A stretch of DNA of 64,000 bases from Panax quinquefolius (taxonomy: Eukaryota; Streptophyta; Magnoliopsida; Apiales; Araliaceae), in contig CM035164.1 of NCBI GenBank assembly GCA_020205615.1, forward strand, positions 119,952,767 through 120,016,766. Direction: 5' to 3'. A model generated the notes under the pieces. The model was given only the letters and a program-made list of their open reading frames with translations, did not search any database and was not told the DNA's origin. Each line of letters starts with the position of its first letter. Within the stretch, counting starts at the first letter, position 1. Positions 36,104-47,922 of this stretch are shown here, in pieces. Both the position numbers and the translations under genes were made by a program.

Positions 36104-37825
36104 ATGAAATTTCGTCCTCAAAATTGACGTCACGACGCACGGTGTTTGAAAAGGTGAGGATACCTCGCTTTCATTTCCGCTTTCCAATTCCTGTGTCATT
36201 TCCTCTATAGCATTTTTCCTCCACAAAACTTTAACTTGTGGTATGACCTTTTCTTGGCGTAGGACATGCTCCTTCCTATCCAAGATCTTGGCGACAGTAC
36301 CTCCTCATACGTTAAGTCTTGGCTATCTCAAATGGGTTCTAACTCAATAATGTGGTTCGGGTCTTTCACATATTTACGGGCATGATATGTGAAACACATT
36401 ATGAACACGAGACATACTTTCGGAGGTAACGCAAGTCTATAGGCTACATTTCCTACTCGGTCCAAGAATTTGAAATGGACCAATAAATCATGGATTGAGC
36501 TTTCCTCTCTTCCCAAATCTTGTAACTCCCTTCCATGAAGCAACTCGCAACAATACATGATCCCCTACATTAAATTCCACGTCCTTTCGATGAAGATCCG
36601 CATAACGCTTTTGTCGATCTTGTGCCGTTTTATACGTTGTCGAATCATTTGGATCTTTTCGGTGAGTCATACGTCTTAACTTTCGGGTCCCAACAATGTT
36701 GCTTCACCCACCTCATCCCAACATATTGGAGAACGACACTTTCGTCCATATAATGCTTCAAATGGAGCCACACCTATACTTGCTTGATAACTGTTGTTGT
36801 AGGAGAATTCCACCAATGGTAAATACTTATCCCAACTGCCCTTGAAGTCAGGACACGTAGTCTTAATAAATCTTCAAGAGTTTGAATAGTCCTCTCTGAT
36901 TGTCCGTCCGTTTGGGGATGGTATGCCGAACTAAATCGCAAATCCGTGCCCATAGCTTTTTGCAAGCTAACCCAAAATCTTGAAGTGAATCTTGGGTCAC
37001 GATCCGAAACTATGGATACAGGCATGCCATGCAACCTCACAATCTCATTCACGCATACATACTAGCAAGACGTTCAAGGAATAAGTCTCCGTGATCGGCA
37101 AGAAATGAGCAGACTTGGTTAATCTATCAACAATAACCCAAATAGCATTGATGCCTTGAGAAACCGTAGGAAGACCCGTGAACGAAATCCATAGTAATGT
37201 GTTTCCACTTCCATTCAAGGAATCTCAAGTGGTTGCAACGGACCCTTAGGTACAAGATGCTCCGCCTTTACACGTTGGCAAGTTAAACACATCGAGATAA
37301 ACTTTGCAATCTCTCTTCATATTGTTCCACCAAAATGTATGTCAAGATCACGATACATTTTAGTACTTCCAGGATGGATTGCAAATGGCGATTGTGTGCC
37401 TCCATCATAATCTTGTACTTCAAATCGTAGTCGTTAGGAACACAAAGTCTAGAGTGGACTCAAGTATTCCTTCTTCATCAATTCTCGCTCGAATAGCTCC
37501 TTCTTGTACTTTCTTCTTCATACGCATCATTTCGGAATTGGTGGCTCGAAAGCAACCTTAACTTTTTCTATTAAAGTTGGTTCTACGCAGATACTTGACA
37601 TCATCGCACTTTTCGTTCCGATATGATCTTCTACTCAACGCGCCGCCTACCACGTTTGCTTTACCGGGATGGTATTGAATAGTGTGGTCGTAGTCTTTCA
37701 ATAGCTCAAGCCAACAACGTCGCCGCATGTCGAGTTCTTTTTGAGTGAAGAAATATTTAAGGCTTTTTATGTCCCAATATATCTCCACTTTCTCCCATAT
37801 AGATAGTGCCTCCATATTTTTAGCG
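36104..37825 (-). pseudogene. Element D second internal region (chromodomain, integrase, RNase H part)
   Basis: A second, truncated copy of the D pol 3' half: chromodomain relic near 36104-36283, GDHVLLRVASWKG at 36670-36488, integrase core at 37052-36774 ([12 protein letters not shown] with the second Asp, and [15 protein letters not shown] with the catalytic Glu), then the HHCC and RNase H parts ([16 protein letters not shown] near 37680). It stops at about 37825 inside RNase H, where sequence jumps into the last part of an LTR. RT, protease and gag are missing. Confidence 0.8.
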
Positions 37826-38036
37826 CCAAATGCATTTAATATTCCCAAACAAGACTGAATATTCCACGACCAAACGAATATTCCCCGACAATAATGAATA
37901 TTTTATAACCACTGCTTATTTTGAAATATTTGCGTATTTAACCCTTAACTATCCACATTAATCAAATCAACCCTTACTATTTCAAAATAATAAATAAAGG
38001 AAATTCCTTTTTATTTAAAAATTTCGGGGTCTTACA
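37826..38036 (-). repeat. Element D third LTR, last 210 bp only
   Basis: From GCATTTAATATTCCC to GGGGTCTTACA this matches the inner ends of the other D LTRs (28500-28709). It is followed by TTTGT, the D target duplication, so it marks the original outer end of D. A deletion has joined it to RNase H sequence. Confidence 0.85.
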
Positions 38037-38041
38037 TTTGT

Positions 38042-40249
38042 GTATTCATTAATGGTCATGAACATGCTAATAAAGCGTCCATCAATGCACTACAGGCCAA
38101 TCGGGACTTTTACCACATCATTTGTAACATTACGATCATGATTACACCGAATAATCCTCGGTCATAATCATACCAAGTCCATCTATGCACTATGTGGGCC
38201 ACAGATGACTTTTCAACAAAATATAAACATGAGGATGATAACAATGATATAAGAATTCAATAAAACAAGTTCAAGAATTAATTTATCCAGAACTAACAAC
38301 GCCCAAATTGTCAACATGATACTTCTTTGTATAGTAAAATTCAAGAATGCTCAGAAGAATATTTCCATGAAAAGATACTGGATGAAGTGCAAATATCAAG
38401 GATATTCCACTAATTTCATGGAGTATAGAATTTGAAACTTTAACCAACTGAGTATAACAAGGAATGGAATAACAAAAGAAATCACCAGGCATACGATAGA
38501 CCGCACAGGCAGGTTATTCCAATAGAATAATAAATAACGGAACCAGTCCAAACAGAAACGCATGCATGACGAGGATATTCCAATAGAATAATAAAGACGA
38601 AATCAAGTCCCCAGTAAAACGCATGCATGAGTTATTCCAATGTAATAATAAGCGGAATCAAGTCCCGCCAAAACGCATGATATGATATTCCAATGTAACA
38701 ATAAAGGCGAAATTAGGTCGGCGTAAAACGCATGCACAAGATATTCCAATGTAATAATAAAGAATGGAATAATAAGAATTTCACCATGTATGCAGATTGG
38801 CATATATAGGTTATTCAACATAATAATAAAGAATGGAATAACAGAAGTTCTCTCCATGAAGACGAAAGAAAGAAATAATACCCCTTACTATATATAATAA
38901 TAATATGCCTTACTATAATAATAATATCCCTTACCTTAGAAAGAAACTGGATACTGGAGTAGTGAGGTAGCAGATTTCTCTTCTTTTTTCTCTCTATACT
39001 TTCTCTTTATAATAAATGCTCTATTTCTTGAGTGAATTGGTGAAGAATAATGAAGAAATGAGCTTCTATTTATAGAAAAATATAGTTTTGATAATTGCAC
39101 GTTTTGGGGCTCAGAATATTACAGTGTAATACCTTCCTCTTTTCCTTTATTTTTAATTTAGTTCTGCAAGTATTATCAAACTTGCACCACCTCCCCTAAT
39201 AGTAAATCATGTGAATTAATAGTTCATTCATGTGACTTAATAGTATAATCATGTGAAAAAACTAATTATAGTATAGTACTCCATCTATACCTCTATTTTT
39301 AACTTAGTTATGCAAGTATTATCAATCTTGCACCAAACTCCCCTAATAGTACATGAATGTGATTCAATAGTACATACATGTGAACAAATAGTTATATAAG
39401 CATGTGAATTAGTAGCAATTAATTGCTCATTTATCCGATAAATTACCCGATTTATCAATATAACCCCCAGACATCAATTATCATCGGAATAGATATCGAT
39501 TTCCACTAACACTAATAAACCCAACACAATGGAACTATCAAATTCATCTTTAATCAATACGAACATATTCATCATTAATATCATAACTCATAATATTTAC
39601 AAACCGTGTCGCTCCTGGGAAAGAGGGAGTTTTTTCGATAAGGATTTCTCCTTATCAGCGCCGCAATTAGGTGACCAAACCTCTCCTCGATGTAACTTCT
39701 AGACAATGTAAATATTGCAATTTAATAATATGAATAACTTTGTCGTCTCAATTATTGATTTAATAATATATCATATAATCCAGATGATACTGTGACAATA
39801 ATTGAATCAATAATATGAGAGATATGATGCAGTAATTACTGTAGCAATAATTGAGTATAACTGAGTGACTTCTCACGTAAGCATCAATAACCAATACCGT
39901 GTGCTACTATGCAACTACGCGTATTATTGTACTTTTACTACCGGGTAGTTCAACAGTTTTAACGGTAACACTTTTGCCGTTATTTTTATAAAAAGATAAT
40001 TCTGTCGTTTTCTTACTACGACAATACTTCCATTGTGGGGTCCACCAATGATTGTCTTTGTCGTCATTGAATATTCCCCGTTAAGCGAATATTATTTTAA
40101 CCATTCGAATATTATATAACCACTTGCTTACTTTGCAAAATTTGTAAATAATACCCACAACTATAACATTATATCATATCCACGCCATAATATTCAAAAA
40201 TATATTTTAAGAAAATTTAATCTTTATTTATAAAAGTTGGGGTCTTACA
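38042..40249 (-). repeat. Element C 3' LTR, second part
   Basis: Continues the C LTR after D. It holds 57-bp repeats (about 38510-38860), a TATA box at 39066-39074 (minus), the conserved U3 block (about 39610-39690) and the end GGGGTCTTACA at 40249, followed by the polypurine tract (40250-40265). Confidence 0.9.
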
Positions 40250-40260
40250 ACCTCCCATTC

Positions 40261-40731
40261 TTATGAAATTTCATCCTCGAAATTAGGGTGCATACCTGGT
40301 ATATCGAAGAGGTGTGGATACCTTGACTTCATTTCAGATTCTAACTCCCAGGTCATTTCCTCAACATCGTGGTTTCTCCACAAAACTTTGACTTGAGGTA
40401 TTACCTTGGAGCGTAGAATATGATCCTTCTTATCCAAGATTTTAACAGGTAACTCTTCATACGTTAAATCTTCCTCTATCTCATCTGGTTCTAATTCAAT
40501 AATGTGGTTCGGGTCTTTCACATATTTACGTAACATAGATATATGAAAAACGTTATGAACATGAGACATACTTGGTGGTAAGGCGAGTCTATAGGCCACA
40601 GTTCCTACTCGATCGAGGATTGAAAATGGGCCAATGAATTGAGGATTGAGCTTTCTTATTTTTCCAAATCTTGTAAATCCTTTCCATGGAGCAACACGTA
40701 ACAACACATGATCTCCAATATTGAAATCCAC
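40261..40731 (-). pseudogene. Element C integrase C-terminus and chromodomain
   Basis: A 156-residue open stretch carries GDHVLLRVAPWKG, the linker SHVHNVFHISMLRKYVKDPN and the terminal chromodomain with VLWRNHDVEEMTWE and SRYPHLFDIPG. It is the most complete chromodomain in the window. The frame is closed upstream at about 40735 by a break that separates it from the integrase core, so it is part of a broken polyprotein. Confidence 0.87.
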
Positions 40732-40734
40732 GTC

Positions 40735-41362
40735 CTTTCGATGAAGATCAACATAACTCTTTTGTCAATCTTGTGAGGTTTTTATACGTTGTCAGATCGT
40801 TTGAATCTTTTTCGTAGTCATACGTACCAAATTCGGTCCCAACAACGTTGCTTCACCCACCTCATCCCAAAGATACCGAGAGAAGCGACACTTTCTTCCA
40901 TACAATGCCTCAAATGGAGCCATGCCAATACTTGCTTGATAACTGTTGTTGTAGGAAAACTCCACCAATGGTAAAAATTTGTCCCAACTTCCCTTGAAGT
41001 CAAGGACACATAGTCTTAATAAATCTTCAAGAGTTTGAATAGTCCTCTCCGACTGCCCGTCCGTTTAAGGATGATATGACGAACTAAATCGTAAATCCTT
41101 GCCATAGCTTTTTGTAAACTAACCCAAAATCTTAAAGTGAATCTTGGGTCTCGATCAGAAACTATAGATACTGGCATACCATGCAATCTTATAATCTCGT
41201 TTATATATACATACTAGCAAGACGTTCAAGTGTATAAGTTTTTCGTATCGATAAGAAATGAGCAAACTTGGTTAATCTATCAACAATGACCTAAATAGCA
41301 TATATGCCTTGAGAAACCTTAGGAAGACCGGTAACGAAATCAATGGTAATGTGCTCCCACTT
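40735..41362 (-). pseudogene. Element C integrase core, broken
   Basis: The integrase core can be followed by comparison with B (10962-11684): a SRSRDPRF-equivalent segment near 41150, a [25 protein letters not shown] near 41040, and [18 protein letters not shown] near 40930. Frameshifts and stops near 41070, 41110 and 41210 break it. No full catalytic triad can be read in one frame. Confidence 0.75.
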
Positions 41363-42340
41363 CTATTCTGGAATTTCAAGTGGTTTCAATGGACCTTTTG
41401 GCACTTGATGCTCCGCCTTGACTCGTTGACAAGTTAGACACCTTGAGATAAACCCCGCTATCTCTCTCTTCATATTGCTCCACCAAAATGTATGTTGAAG
41501 ATCATGATACATTTTGGTACTCCCAGGATGGATTGCAAATGGTGTGTTGTGCGCCTCCATCATGATTTTATACTTTAAGTCAGAATCATTAGGAACACAA
41601 AGTCTAGAGTTGACTCGAAGTATTCCTTCTTCATCGATTCTTGCTTCCAAAATAGAACCTTTTTGCACTTTCTTCCTCATACGCATTAGCTCCAGGTCTG
41701 TAGCTTGAGTAGCTTTAACTTTATCGATTAAAGTCGGTTTTACTCGTATATTCGCCATCATCACATGGGTCCCTAGAGTCTTTAACTCTATCTCCATCCT
41801 TTGTAAGTCATATAAAATGGGCTTTTGCGTTGACAATAATGCACTCGTACCCGCATATGATCTTCTACTCAATGCATCATCTACTACGTTCGCTTTTCCA
41901 GGATGGTATTGGATGGTATGATCATAATCTTTCAACAACTCAAGCCATCGTCGTTGCCGCATGTTGAGTTCCTTTTGAGTGAAGAAATATTTGAAGCTTT
42001 TATGATCCGTATAGATCTCCACCTTCTCTCCATACAAGTAATTCCTCCAAATCTTAAGTGCAAAAATGACAGCTACCAACTCTAGATCATGAGTAGGATA
42101 ATTCCTCTCATATTCTTTGAGTTGTCGTGAGGCATAGGCTATGACTTTCCCATGTTGCATGAGAACACATCCTAAACCCTTTGCTCGAAGCATCATTGTA
42201 GATGACAAATCCTCTCGAGCCGCAGATGGTATTATCGTAAGCAGGTCTTTGAAATAAGCCTCCTCTTGAGTTCTTGAAAACTCTTCTCACATTCCTCGCT
42301 CCAACCGAATTTTATATCGTTCTAAGTCAGCTGAGTTAAT
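41363..42340 (-). pseudogene. Element C RNase H and integrase zinc finger
   Basis: A frame of 281 codons (42208-41363) is open across RNase H ([43 protein letters not shown]) and the HHCC finger ([15 protein letters not shown], then CLTCQRVK). The boundary motif [13 protein letters not shown] lies between them. The frame is lost near 42210, and 8 bp beyond the end of this region element E begins. This is the best-preserved RNase H of the window. Confidence 0.85.
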
Positions 42341-42348
42341 GGAGTAGA

Positions 42349-45214
42349 TGTAAAATCCCAAATTTTATAAATAAAGAATTAATTTTCTCAAAATATTTTT
42401 TTCAAAATTATGGAATAAATTTGATATAATGTTATAGTTGTGGGTAATATTTATAAATTTTGCAAAGTAATCAAGTGGTTATATAATATTCGATTAATTG
42501 GGAATATATTCGTTTTATTAGGGAATATTAGATGACTAAGCACAATCATTGGTGGATCCTACAACGAAAGTATTATCATAGTAAAAAAACAATGTAATTA
42601 TCTTTTATATAAAATAACTTACGAAAGTGTTACCGTTAAAAGCGTTGAACTACCCTAGTAAGTAAACGTCTGAGAATCTGGCGTGGTTGCAGTAGTAGCA
42701 CTTACGGTATTGGTTATTGATGCTTACTTGAGAAGTCACTCGGTTATACTCAATAATTGCTACTGATAATTCTTTGCATCATATCTCTCATATTATTGAT
42801 TCAATTATTGTCACAGTATCATCTGCATAATATTTTATATTATTAAATCAATAATTGAGACGATAAAGTTATTCATATTATTATTTACAATATTGACAAT
42901 GTCTAGAAGTTCTGTCAAGGAGAGGTTTGGTCACCTAATTGCGCACCAATAAGGAGAAATCCTTATCGGACACCCCCTCTTTCCTGGGAACGAACTGATT
43001 GTTAAATATTGTGAGTTATAATATTAATGATGAATAAGTTCGTGCTGATTAAAGATGAATTTGATAGTTCCATTGTGTTGGGATTATTAGTGTTAGTGGA
43101 AATCAACATCTATTCCGATGATAATTGATGTCTGGGGGTAATATTGATAAATCGGGTAATTTATCGGATAAATGAGCAATTAATTGCTACTAATTCACAT
43201 GCTTATATAACTATTTGTTCACATGTGTGTACTATTGAATCACATTCATGTACTATTAGGGGAGTTGGTGTAAGATTGATAATACTTGCATGACTAAGTT
43301 AAAAATGGAGGTATAGATAGAGGTACTACACTGTAATTCGTATTTTTCACATGATTATACTATTGATTCACATGATTGAACTATTGATTCACATTATTTA
43401 CTATTAGGGGAGGTGGTGCAAGTTTGATAATACTTGCAGGACTAAATTAAAAATAAGGGAAAAAAGGAAGGTATTATACTGTAATATTCTGAGCTCCAAA
43501 ACGTGCAATTATCGAAAATATATTTTTCTATAAATAGAAGCTCATTTCTTCATTATTCTTCAACAATTCACTCAAGAAATAGAGCATTTATTATAGAGAG
43601 AAAGTATAGAGAGAAAGAAGAAGAGAAGTCTGCTACCTCACTACTGTAGTATCCAGTTTCTTTCTAAGGTAAGGGGTATTATTTCTTTCGTATTCATGAA
43701 GAGAACTTCTGTTATTCTATTCTTTATTATTATGTTGGAATAACCTATCTATGCGAAGTACCGCATACATGGTGAAATTTTTCTGTTATTCCATTCTTTA
43801 TTATTCTGTTGAAATATCCTGAAATTTGTCTTTATTATTCTGTTGAAGTACCGCATACATGGTGAAATTTGTGCATGCGTTTTATTTGGACCGATTTAAA
43901 TCTTTATTATTCTCGTTGGAATATCCTGCCATGCTGTTTATATACGACACGGTTCATCTATATTATTCATTGGAATATCACATGCATGCATTTTACGGTA
44001 ACCCGATTCCGTCTTTATTATTCTGTTGGAATATCCTGTCTGTGCGTTTTACGCCGGACCTAGTTTAGTTATTTATTATTCTGTTGGAATAACCTGCCTG
44101 TGCGGTCTATCGCATGCCTGGTTATTTCTTTTGTTATTCCATTCCTTGTTATACTCAGTTGGTTAACGTTTTGACTTCTATACTCCATGAAATTAGTGGA
44201 ATATCCTTGATATTTGCGCTTCATCCAGTAACTTTTCATGGAAATATTCTTCTGAGCATTCTTGAATTTTACTCTAAAAAGAAGTATCATGTTGACAATT
44301 TGGACGTTGTTAGTTTCTGGATAAATTAATTCTTGAACTTGTTTTATTGAATTCTTATATCATTGTCATCATCCTCATGTTTATAATATGCTGAAAGTCA
44401 TCTGTGGCCTGTAGTGCATAGATGGACTTGGTATGATTATGACCAGGGATTATTCGGTATAATCATGACCGTAATGTTACAAATGATGTAGAAAAATCCT
44501 CATTGGCCCGTAGTGCATTGATGGACGCTTTTGGTATGATTATGGCTATGGATTCTCTTCTACTAAGGTGCAAAGATGAATTATTTTATGGCATGATCGG
44601 GGATGGTTGATGAAAACACGATTATCTTTGGCCCGTAGTGCATGGATAATTTGTGGTCGTGATACTTAATGAATATCATCGTCAGTAGTGCGTGGATTAT
44701 GTGAATTATTTATTAAAGTGAGTCCCAATGATAAAAGTGATGAAAAACCTTTAAATCATAAAAGATAGTAGATTTTATTTTCTACTTGACTCTTTTAATG
44801 GATTGCTTGTTCAGCAGATTAAACTTGATGTCTATTATATTTTATCAGTTTAACATTGTTGAAGGTTAATGATAATTTATTCTGCATTATCTTAGTCATA
44901 ATATTTCTTAGTGGGCTAGTTGAGCTCACCCTTTCTTTCACTGTCCTCTTCAGGAAATGATAATATAGCTGGGACAAGTCGGGGAACGGAGTGATGGTCC
45001 AAATAGATGGTTGTAGTAGTCCTCACTATTATGTAAAATAGTGTGATAATAATTGTAGTAAGGACTTTATTTGAGTTTGTATACTCTCTACGAGACATTA
45101 TCCGTGTTGAAACTCTCAGCTACATTTTGTATCAAAGAAGTTTGTATTTAAATTTTGTACGATGTATTTGGCGACTCAAGATGGGTGATGTGTAGCTACT
45201 TTGGGGGCATCACA
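42349..45214 (+). repeat. Element E LTR1
   Basis: Starts TGTAAAATCCC and ends GGGGGCATCACA. It carries the conserved U3 block (about 42918-42995), TATA box (43529-43537), 57-bp type repeats (43700-44100) and GTAGTGCA repeats (44400-44690). Length 2866 bp. It is followed two bases later by the primer-binding site. Confidence 0.92.
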
Positions 45215-45216
45215 GT

Positions 45217-45228
45217 TGGTATCAAAGC
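45217..45228 (+). promoter_or_regulatory. Element E primer-binding site, first copy
   Basis: TGGTATCAAAGC two bases after LTR1, matching the initiator-methionine tRNA. The second internal copy has the same site at 50742-50753. Confidence 0.85.
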
Positions 45229-45400
45229 TTAGGGATATGATCTCTGGCTAAGATGTGAGACTAGAACTAGGAGGGGAGAGACGGGGAATTCCTTCGCTAG
45301 TATGACCTACCTAAGTTTATTTGGTATTTAATTGGTCGGTCAGAGAATAGGGATAATATGTGATATGTTAATTAACCCTTGTTTGTTGCAGTATTTGAAA

Positions 45401-46564
45401 ATGACATCCGAGAATGTTGAGAATAGCAATGGAGCACAGGAGACCGTTGAATCACCAACGATCAATGCTCAGGGTAATGTGCAACAGGAAGGTGATAATC
45501 CTCCTATAAACAACAACACCGATCAAATGATAAACGATGGGATGTTCAGAGGCTTTATGCAATTCTTGCAATATCAGGCGAGAGAGACTCCTGTTCAAAA
45601 TGCAGGTGGAAACAATGGCAACCCATGGCTGGTCACTGCTAAGCAGTTCAAGGAGCTGGGACCATCAGAGTTTTTAGGAAAGTCAGAACCACTTAAGGCG
45701 GAGATGTGGTTAAAGCAGATCACCAAGATATTTGATGTCTTGGGATACTCCGAGGAGCAAAAGGTTCCCTTTGCCACCTTTATGTTGCGTGAAAAGGCAG
45801 ATTACTGGTTAGAATCTGTAAAACATACCCAGCTTGACGCACTCAAGATGTCTTGGGAAAAGTTCCAAGAGTTGTTCAACGATAAGTACTTTCCTGAAAG
45901 TATTCGTCATATGAAAGAGGTAGAGTTCATCAAGTTGGAGCAAAACAATATGACCGTGTCGCAATACGAGGCTAAATTTGCGGAGTTATCCCGGTTTGCA
46001 TCCCATTTGGTTGATAATGAGGAGCAAATGACGCGAATGTTTCTGCGAGGTTTGAAACCCGAAATACGTCAATACCTCATTTCTCACAAACTTTGTTTAT
46101 ATTCAGATGTTGTCAATAGGGCTCAGTTAATGGAGCGCGATAATGAGTCATCACAACCAAAAAGTAATGACCAGCAACACGATAATAATCATATCGGTGG
46201 CAACGGCCATCGGAACAATGATAACCATCGTGGGGGAAATTATCATGCCAAGAATGGTAACCACTTCGGTGGTAATCATGGCCAAGATAATAGCAATGGA
46301 CATTTCAAGAGGAGAAGGTTCAATAATGATGGAAAGACAGCAGCACCAACACCCGTTTCAAAGGAAGAAGAACAACCACCAGTCGTATATTTCAAATGCG
46401 GACAGGAGGGACACATCCGTCCAAACTGTACGCAGCAATCCAAAGCATGTTTTAATTGCGGAAGAGAAAGTCACCTAGCTCGATTTTGTCGTATGGTAAA
46501 GTCAAGTCCAGCTGGGATAGTGATGCCAAAGGATGTCCTAGACAAGTCAAAGCCGGTAGTATAA
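45401..46564 (+). CDS. Element E gag protein, intact frame
   Basis: The ATG at 45401 (MTSENVENSNGAQ) is chosen because the same start is shared by C and by the second E copy. The frame also extends upstream to 45332, but that part lies in the leader. It gives 387 residues: N-terminal polar region, capsid (MFRGFMQFLQ, KQFKELGPSEFLG, ALKMSWEKFQELFNDKYFPE, LRGLKPEIRQYLISHK), an Asn/His/Gly-rich linker, then two CCHC knuckles near the end. In the first knuckle Cys is replaced (YFKCGQEGHIRPNC); the second, CFNCGRESHLARFC, is complete. It stops at TAA before the protease. It is the only long unbroken gag in the window. Confidence 0.85.
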   Translation: MTSENVENSNGAQETVESPTINAQGNVQQEGDNPPINNNTDQMINDGMFRGFMQFLQYQARETPVQNAGGNNGNPWLVTAKQFKELGPSEFLGKSEPLKAEMWLKQITKIFDVLGYSEEQKVPFATFMLREKADYWLESVKHTQLDALKMSWEKFQELFNDKYFPESIRHMKEVEFIKLEQNNMTVSQYEAKFAELSRFASHLVDNEEQMTRMFLRGLKPEIRQYLISHKLCLYSDVVNRAQLMERDNESSQPKSNDQQHDNNHIGGNGHRNNDNHRGGNYHAKNGNHFGGNHGQDNSNGHFKRRRFNNDGKTAAPTPVSKEEEQPPVVYFKCGQEGHIRPNCTQQSKACFNCGRESHLARFCRMVKSSPAGIVMPKDVLDKSKPVV

Positions 46565-46588
46565 GTGAGAGCGTTTGTCGAGGAACCC

Positions 46589-46994
46589 GAATGAAGTTAT
46601 CCCGGGTAAGTTAATCATAAACTCTTGCGAAGTCTATCCCTTATTTGATACCGGTTCTACCCATTATTTTATCTCTCTTGTTTGCGCTCAACGTTTAAAT
46701 TTGACCCCAGAGAAGTTAGACTTTAACTTATTGGTTGAAACTTCGTTAGTATAAACCTTCGTTACCTCCACTATTTATAAATCTTGTTTGATTCAAATCA
46801 ACACTTTCACGTTACCTGTCGACCTTATCTCTTTGAAAATACGTGCTTTTGATGTGATTTTAGGAATCGATTGGTTAACTACTCATCATACTTTTAGTAA
46901 GGTGGTTAGCTTTCATATTCCTAACCAACCTGTTTTGCGAATTCAAGCAACCAAACCACTAAAGTCAATCAATGTCATATCATGCCATAAGTAA
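46589..46994 (+). pseudogene. Element E protease relic
   Basis: After the gag stop the sequence continues with NEVIPGKLIINSCEVY, the active-site motif LFDTGSTHYF, LNLTPEKLDF, a stop near 46752, and VILGIDWLTTHH followed by a short deletion of the AKIDCFRK part. It ends at a TAA at 46992-46994, after which the sequence departs from B and C. Confidence 0.8.
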
Positions 46995-47907
46995 AGAGCC
47001 CCGAGCCTTTCGTTGTTGACTTCCTTGTGTGGAATGCACCGAAGCCAGACTTTCCGTAGGGGACGTCGTGAATAACGATGGCAAGTTGATAGGTATCAAT
47101 GTGACGTGCTATCCAAATCTTGGATAAGCGTCACAGTTTTGAATGATATTTCTATTGTTAATAAATTTCTTGATGTATTCCTGAAGACTTCTTGGCCTAC
47201 CCTAGAGCGTTAAATTGAATTTTGTATTGACCCTAGTACAAAACCCATTTCTTCAACCCTTAAATATTATTTCAACCAAAACGAACGTATAATGCGCCAA
47301 AGAAGTTGGCCCGAGCAGTTGAAGATTACGATCATACCATTCAATACCATCGTGAAAAAGCGAACGTGGTAGCTGACGCGTTGAGTAGAAGATCGTATGC
47401 GTTTACTAGTGCGAATATACGAACCTACGTGAAGATAACGAATATATGATTAGAACCGACTTTAGTCGATAAAGTTTAAGCCACTCAAGCCACAAACCCG
47501 GAGCTGATGAATACGAAGAAGAAGGTTCAAGAGGGCATTACTTTAAAAGCAAGAGTTACTGAAGAGAGGAAATCTCAACCCTCAATTTAATTTGCCCATT
47601 TGAAATCCTCAATGGAGTAGGAACTGTGGCATGTAGACTCGTTTAATCGCTAAATATGTCGCGTGTTCATAACGTTTATCACGTACCGATGTTACGTAAA
47701 TATGTGGATGACCCGAACCACATTATTGATTTAGAACCGAACGAGATAGCATAAGATTAAATGTATGAGGAAATATTTGTTAAAATCTTGGATAAAAAGG
47801 AATATATTTTACGCTGAAAGGTTATACCTCAAGAGTTAGAATCTGACGAAGTGTCCTCATTTGTTCGGCATACCAGGTACGTGCGTAAATTTTGAGGGCG
47901 AAATTTC
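46995..47907 (+). pseudogene. Element E pol remnants, with RT and integrase core deleted
   Basis: About 46995-47100 has no match to B or C and may be an insertion; it ends in a 36-bp palindrome (47100-47135). Then come a pre-RT piece (about 47136-47290), a jump to RNase H ([19 protein letters not shown] near 47325), and another jump to the integrase tail and chromodomain (SRVHNVYHVPMLRKYVDDPN near 47660, ILDKKEYILR near 47785). Several stops are present. Loss of both RT and the integrase core makes the copy dependent on others. Confidence 0.75.
47100..47135. other. 36-bp palindrome, copy 2
   Basis: TGTGACG...CGTCACA form the outer stem and TATCCAA...TTGGATA the inner stem around a 3-base loop (ATC), with a short internal bulge. 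The other copy, of equal length, is at 23704-23739. The stem ends equal the terminal bases of chromoviral LTRs of this family. Confidence 0.55.
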
Positions 47908-47922
47908 ATAAGGAGGGGACTT

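Larger units (their letters stand above)
26051..38036 (-). mobile_element. Element D: tandem Del/Tekay array (LTR-int-LTR-int-LTR remnant)
   Basis: It is flanked by TTTGT at 26046-26050 and 38037-38041, so it behaves as one insertion. Inside are an LTR (26051-28709), internal region 1 (28710-33472), a second LTR (33473-36091), internal region 2 (36092-about 37825) and the last about 210 bp of a third LTR (about 37826-38036). Its LTRs resemble those of A (shared TATA context with AAGCATTTTCCTATAAATAG and the ACGT palindrome). It is the most decayed chromovirus here, with many small indels. Confidence 0.88.
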
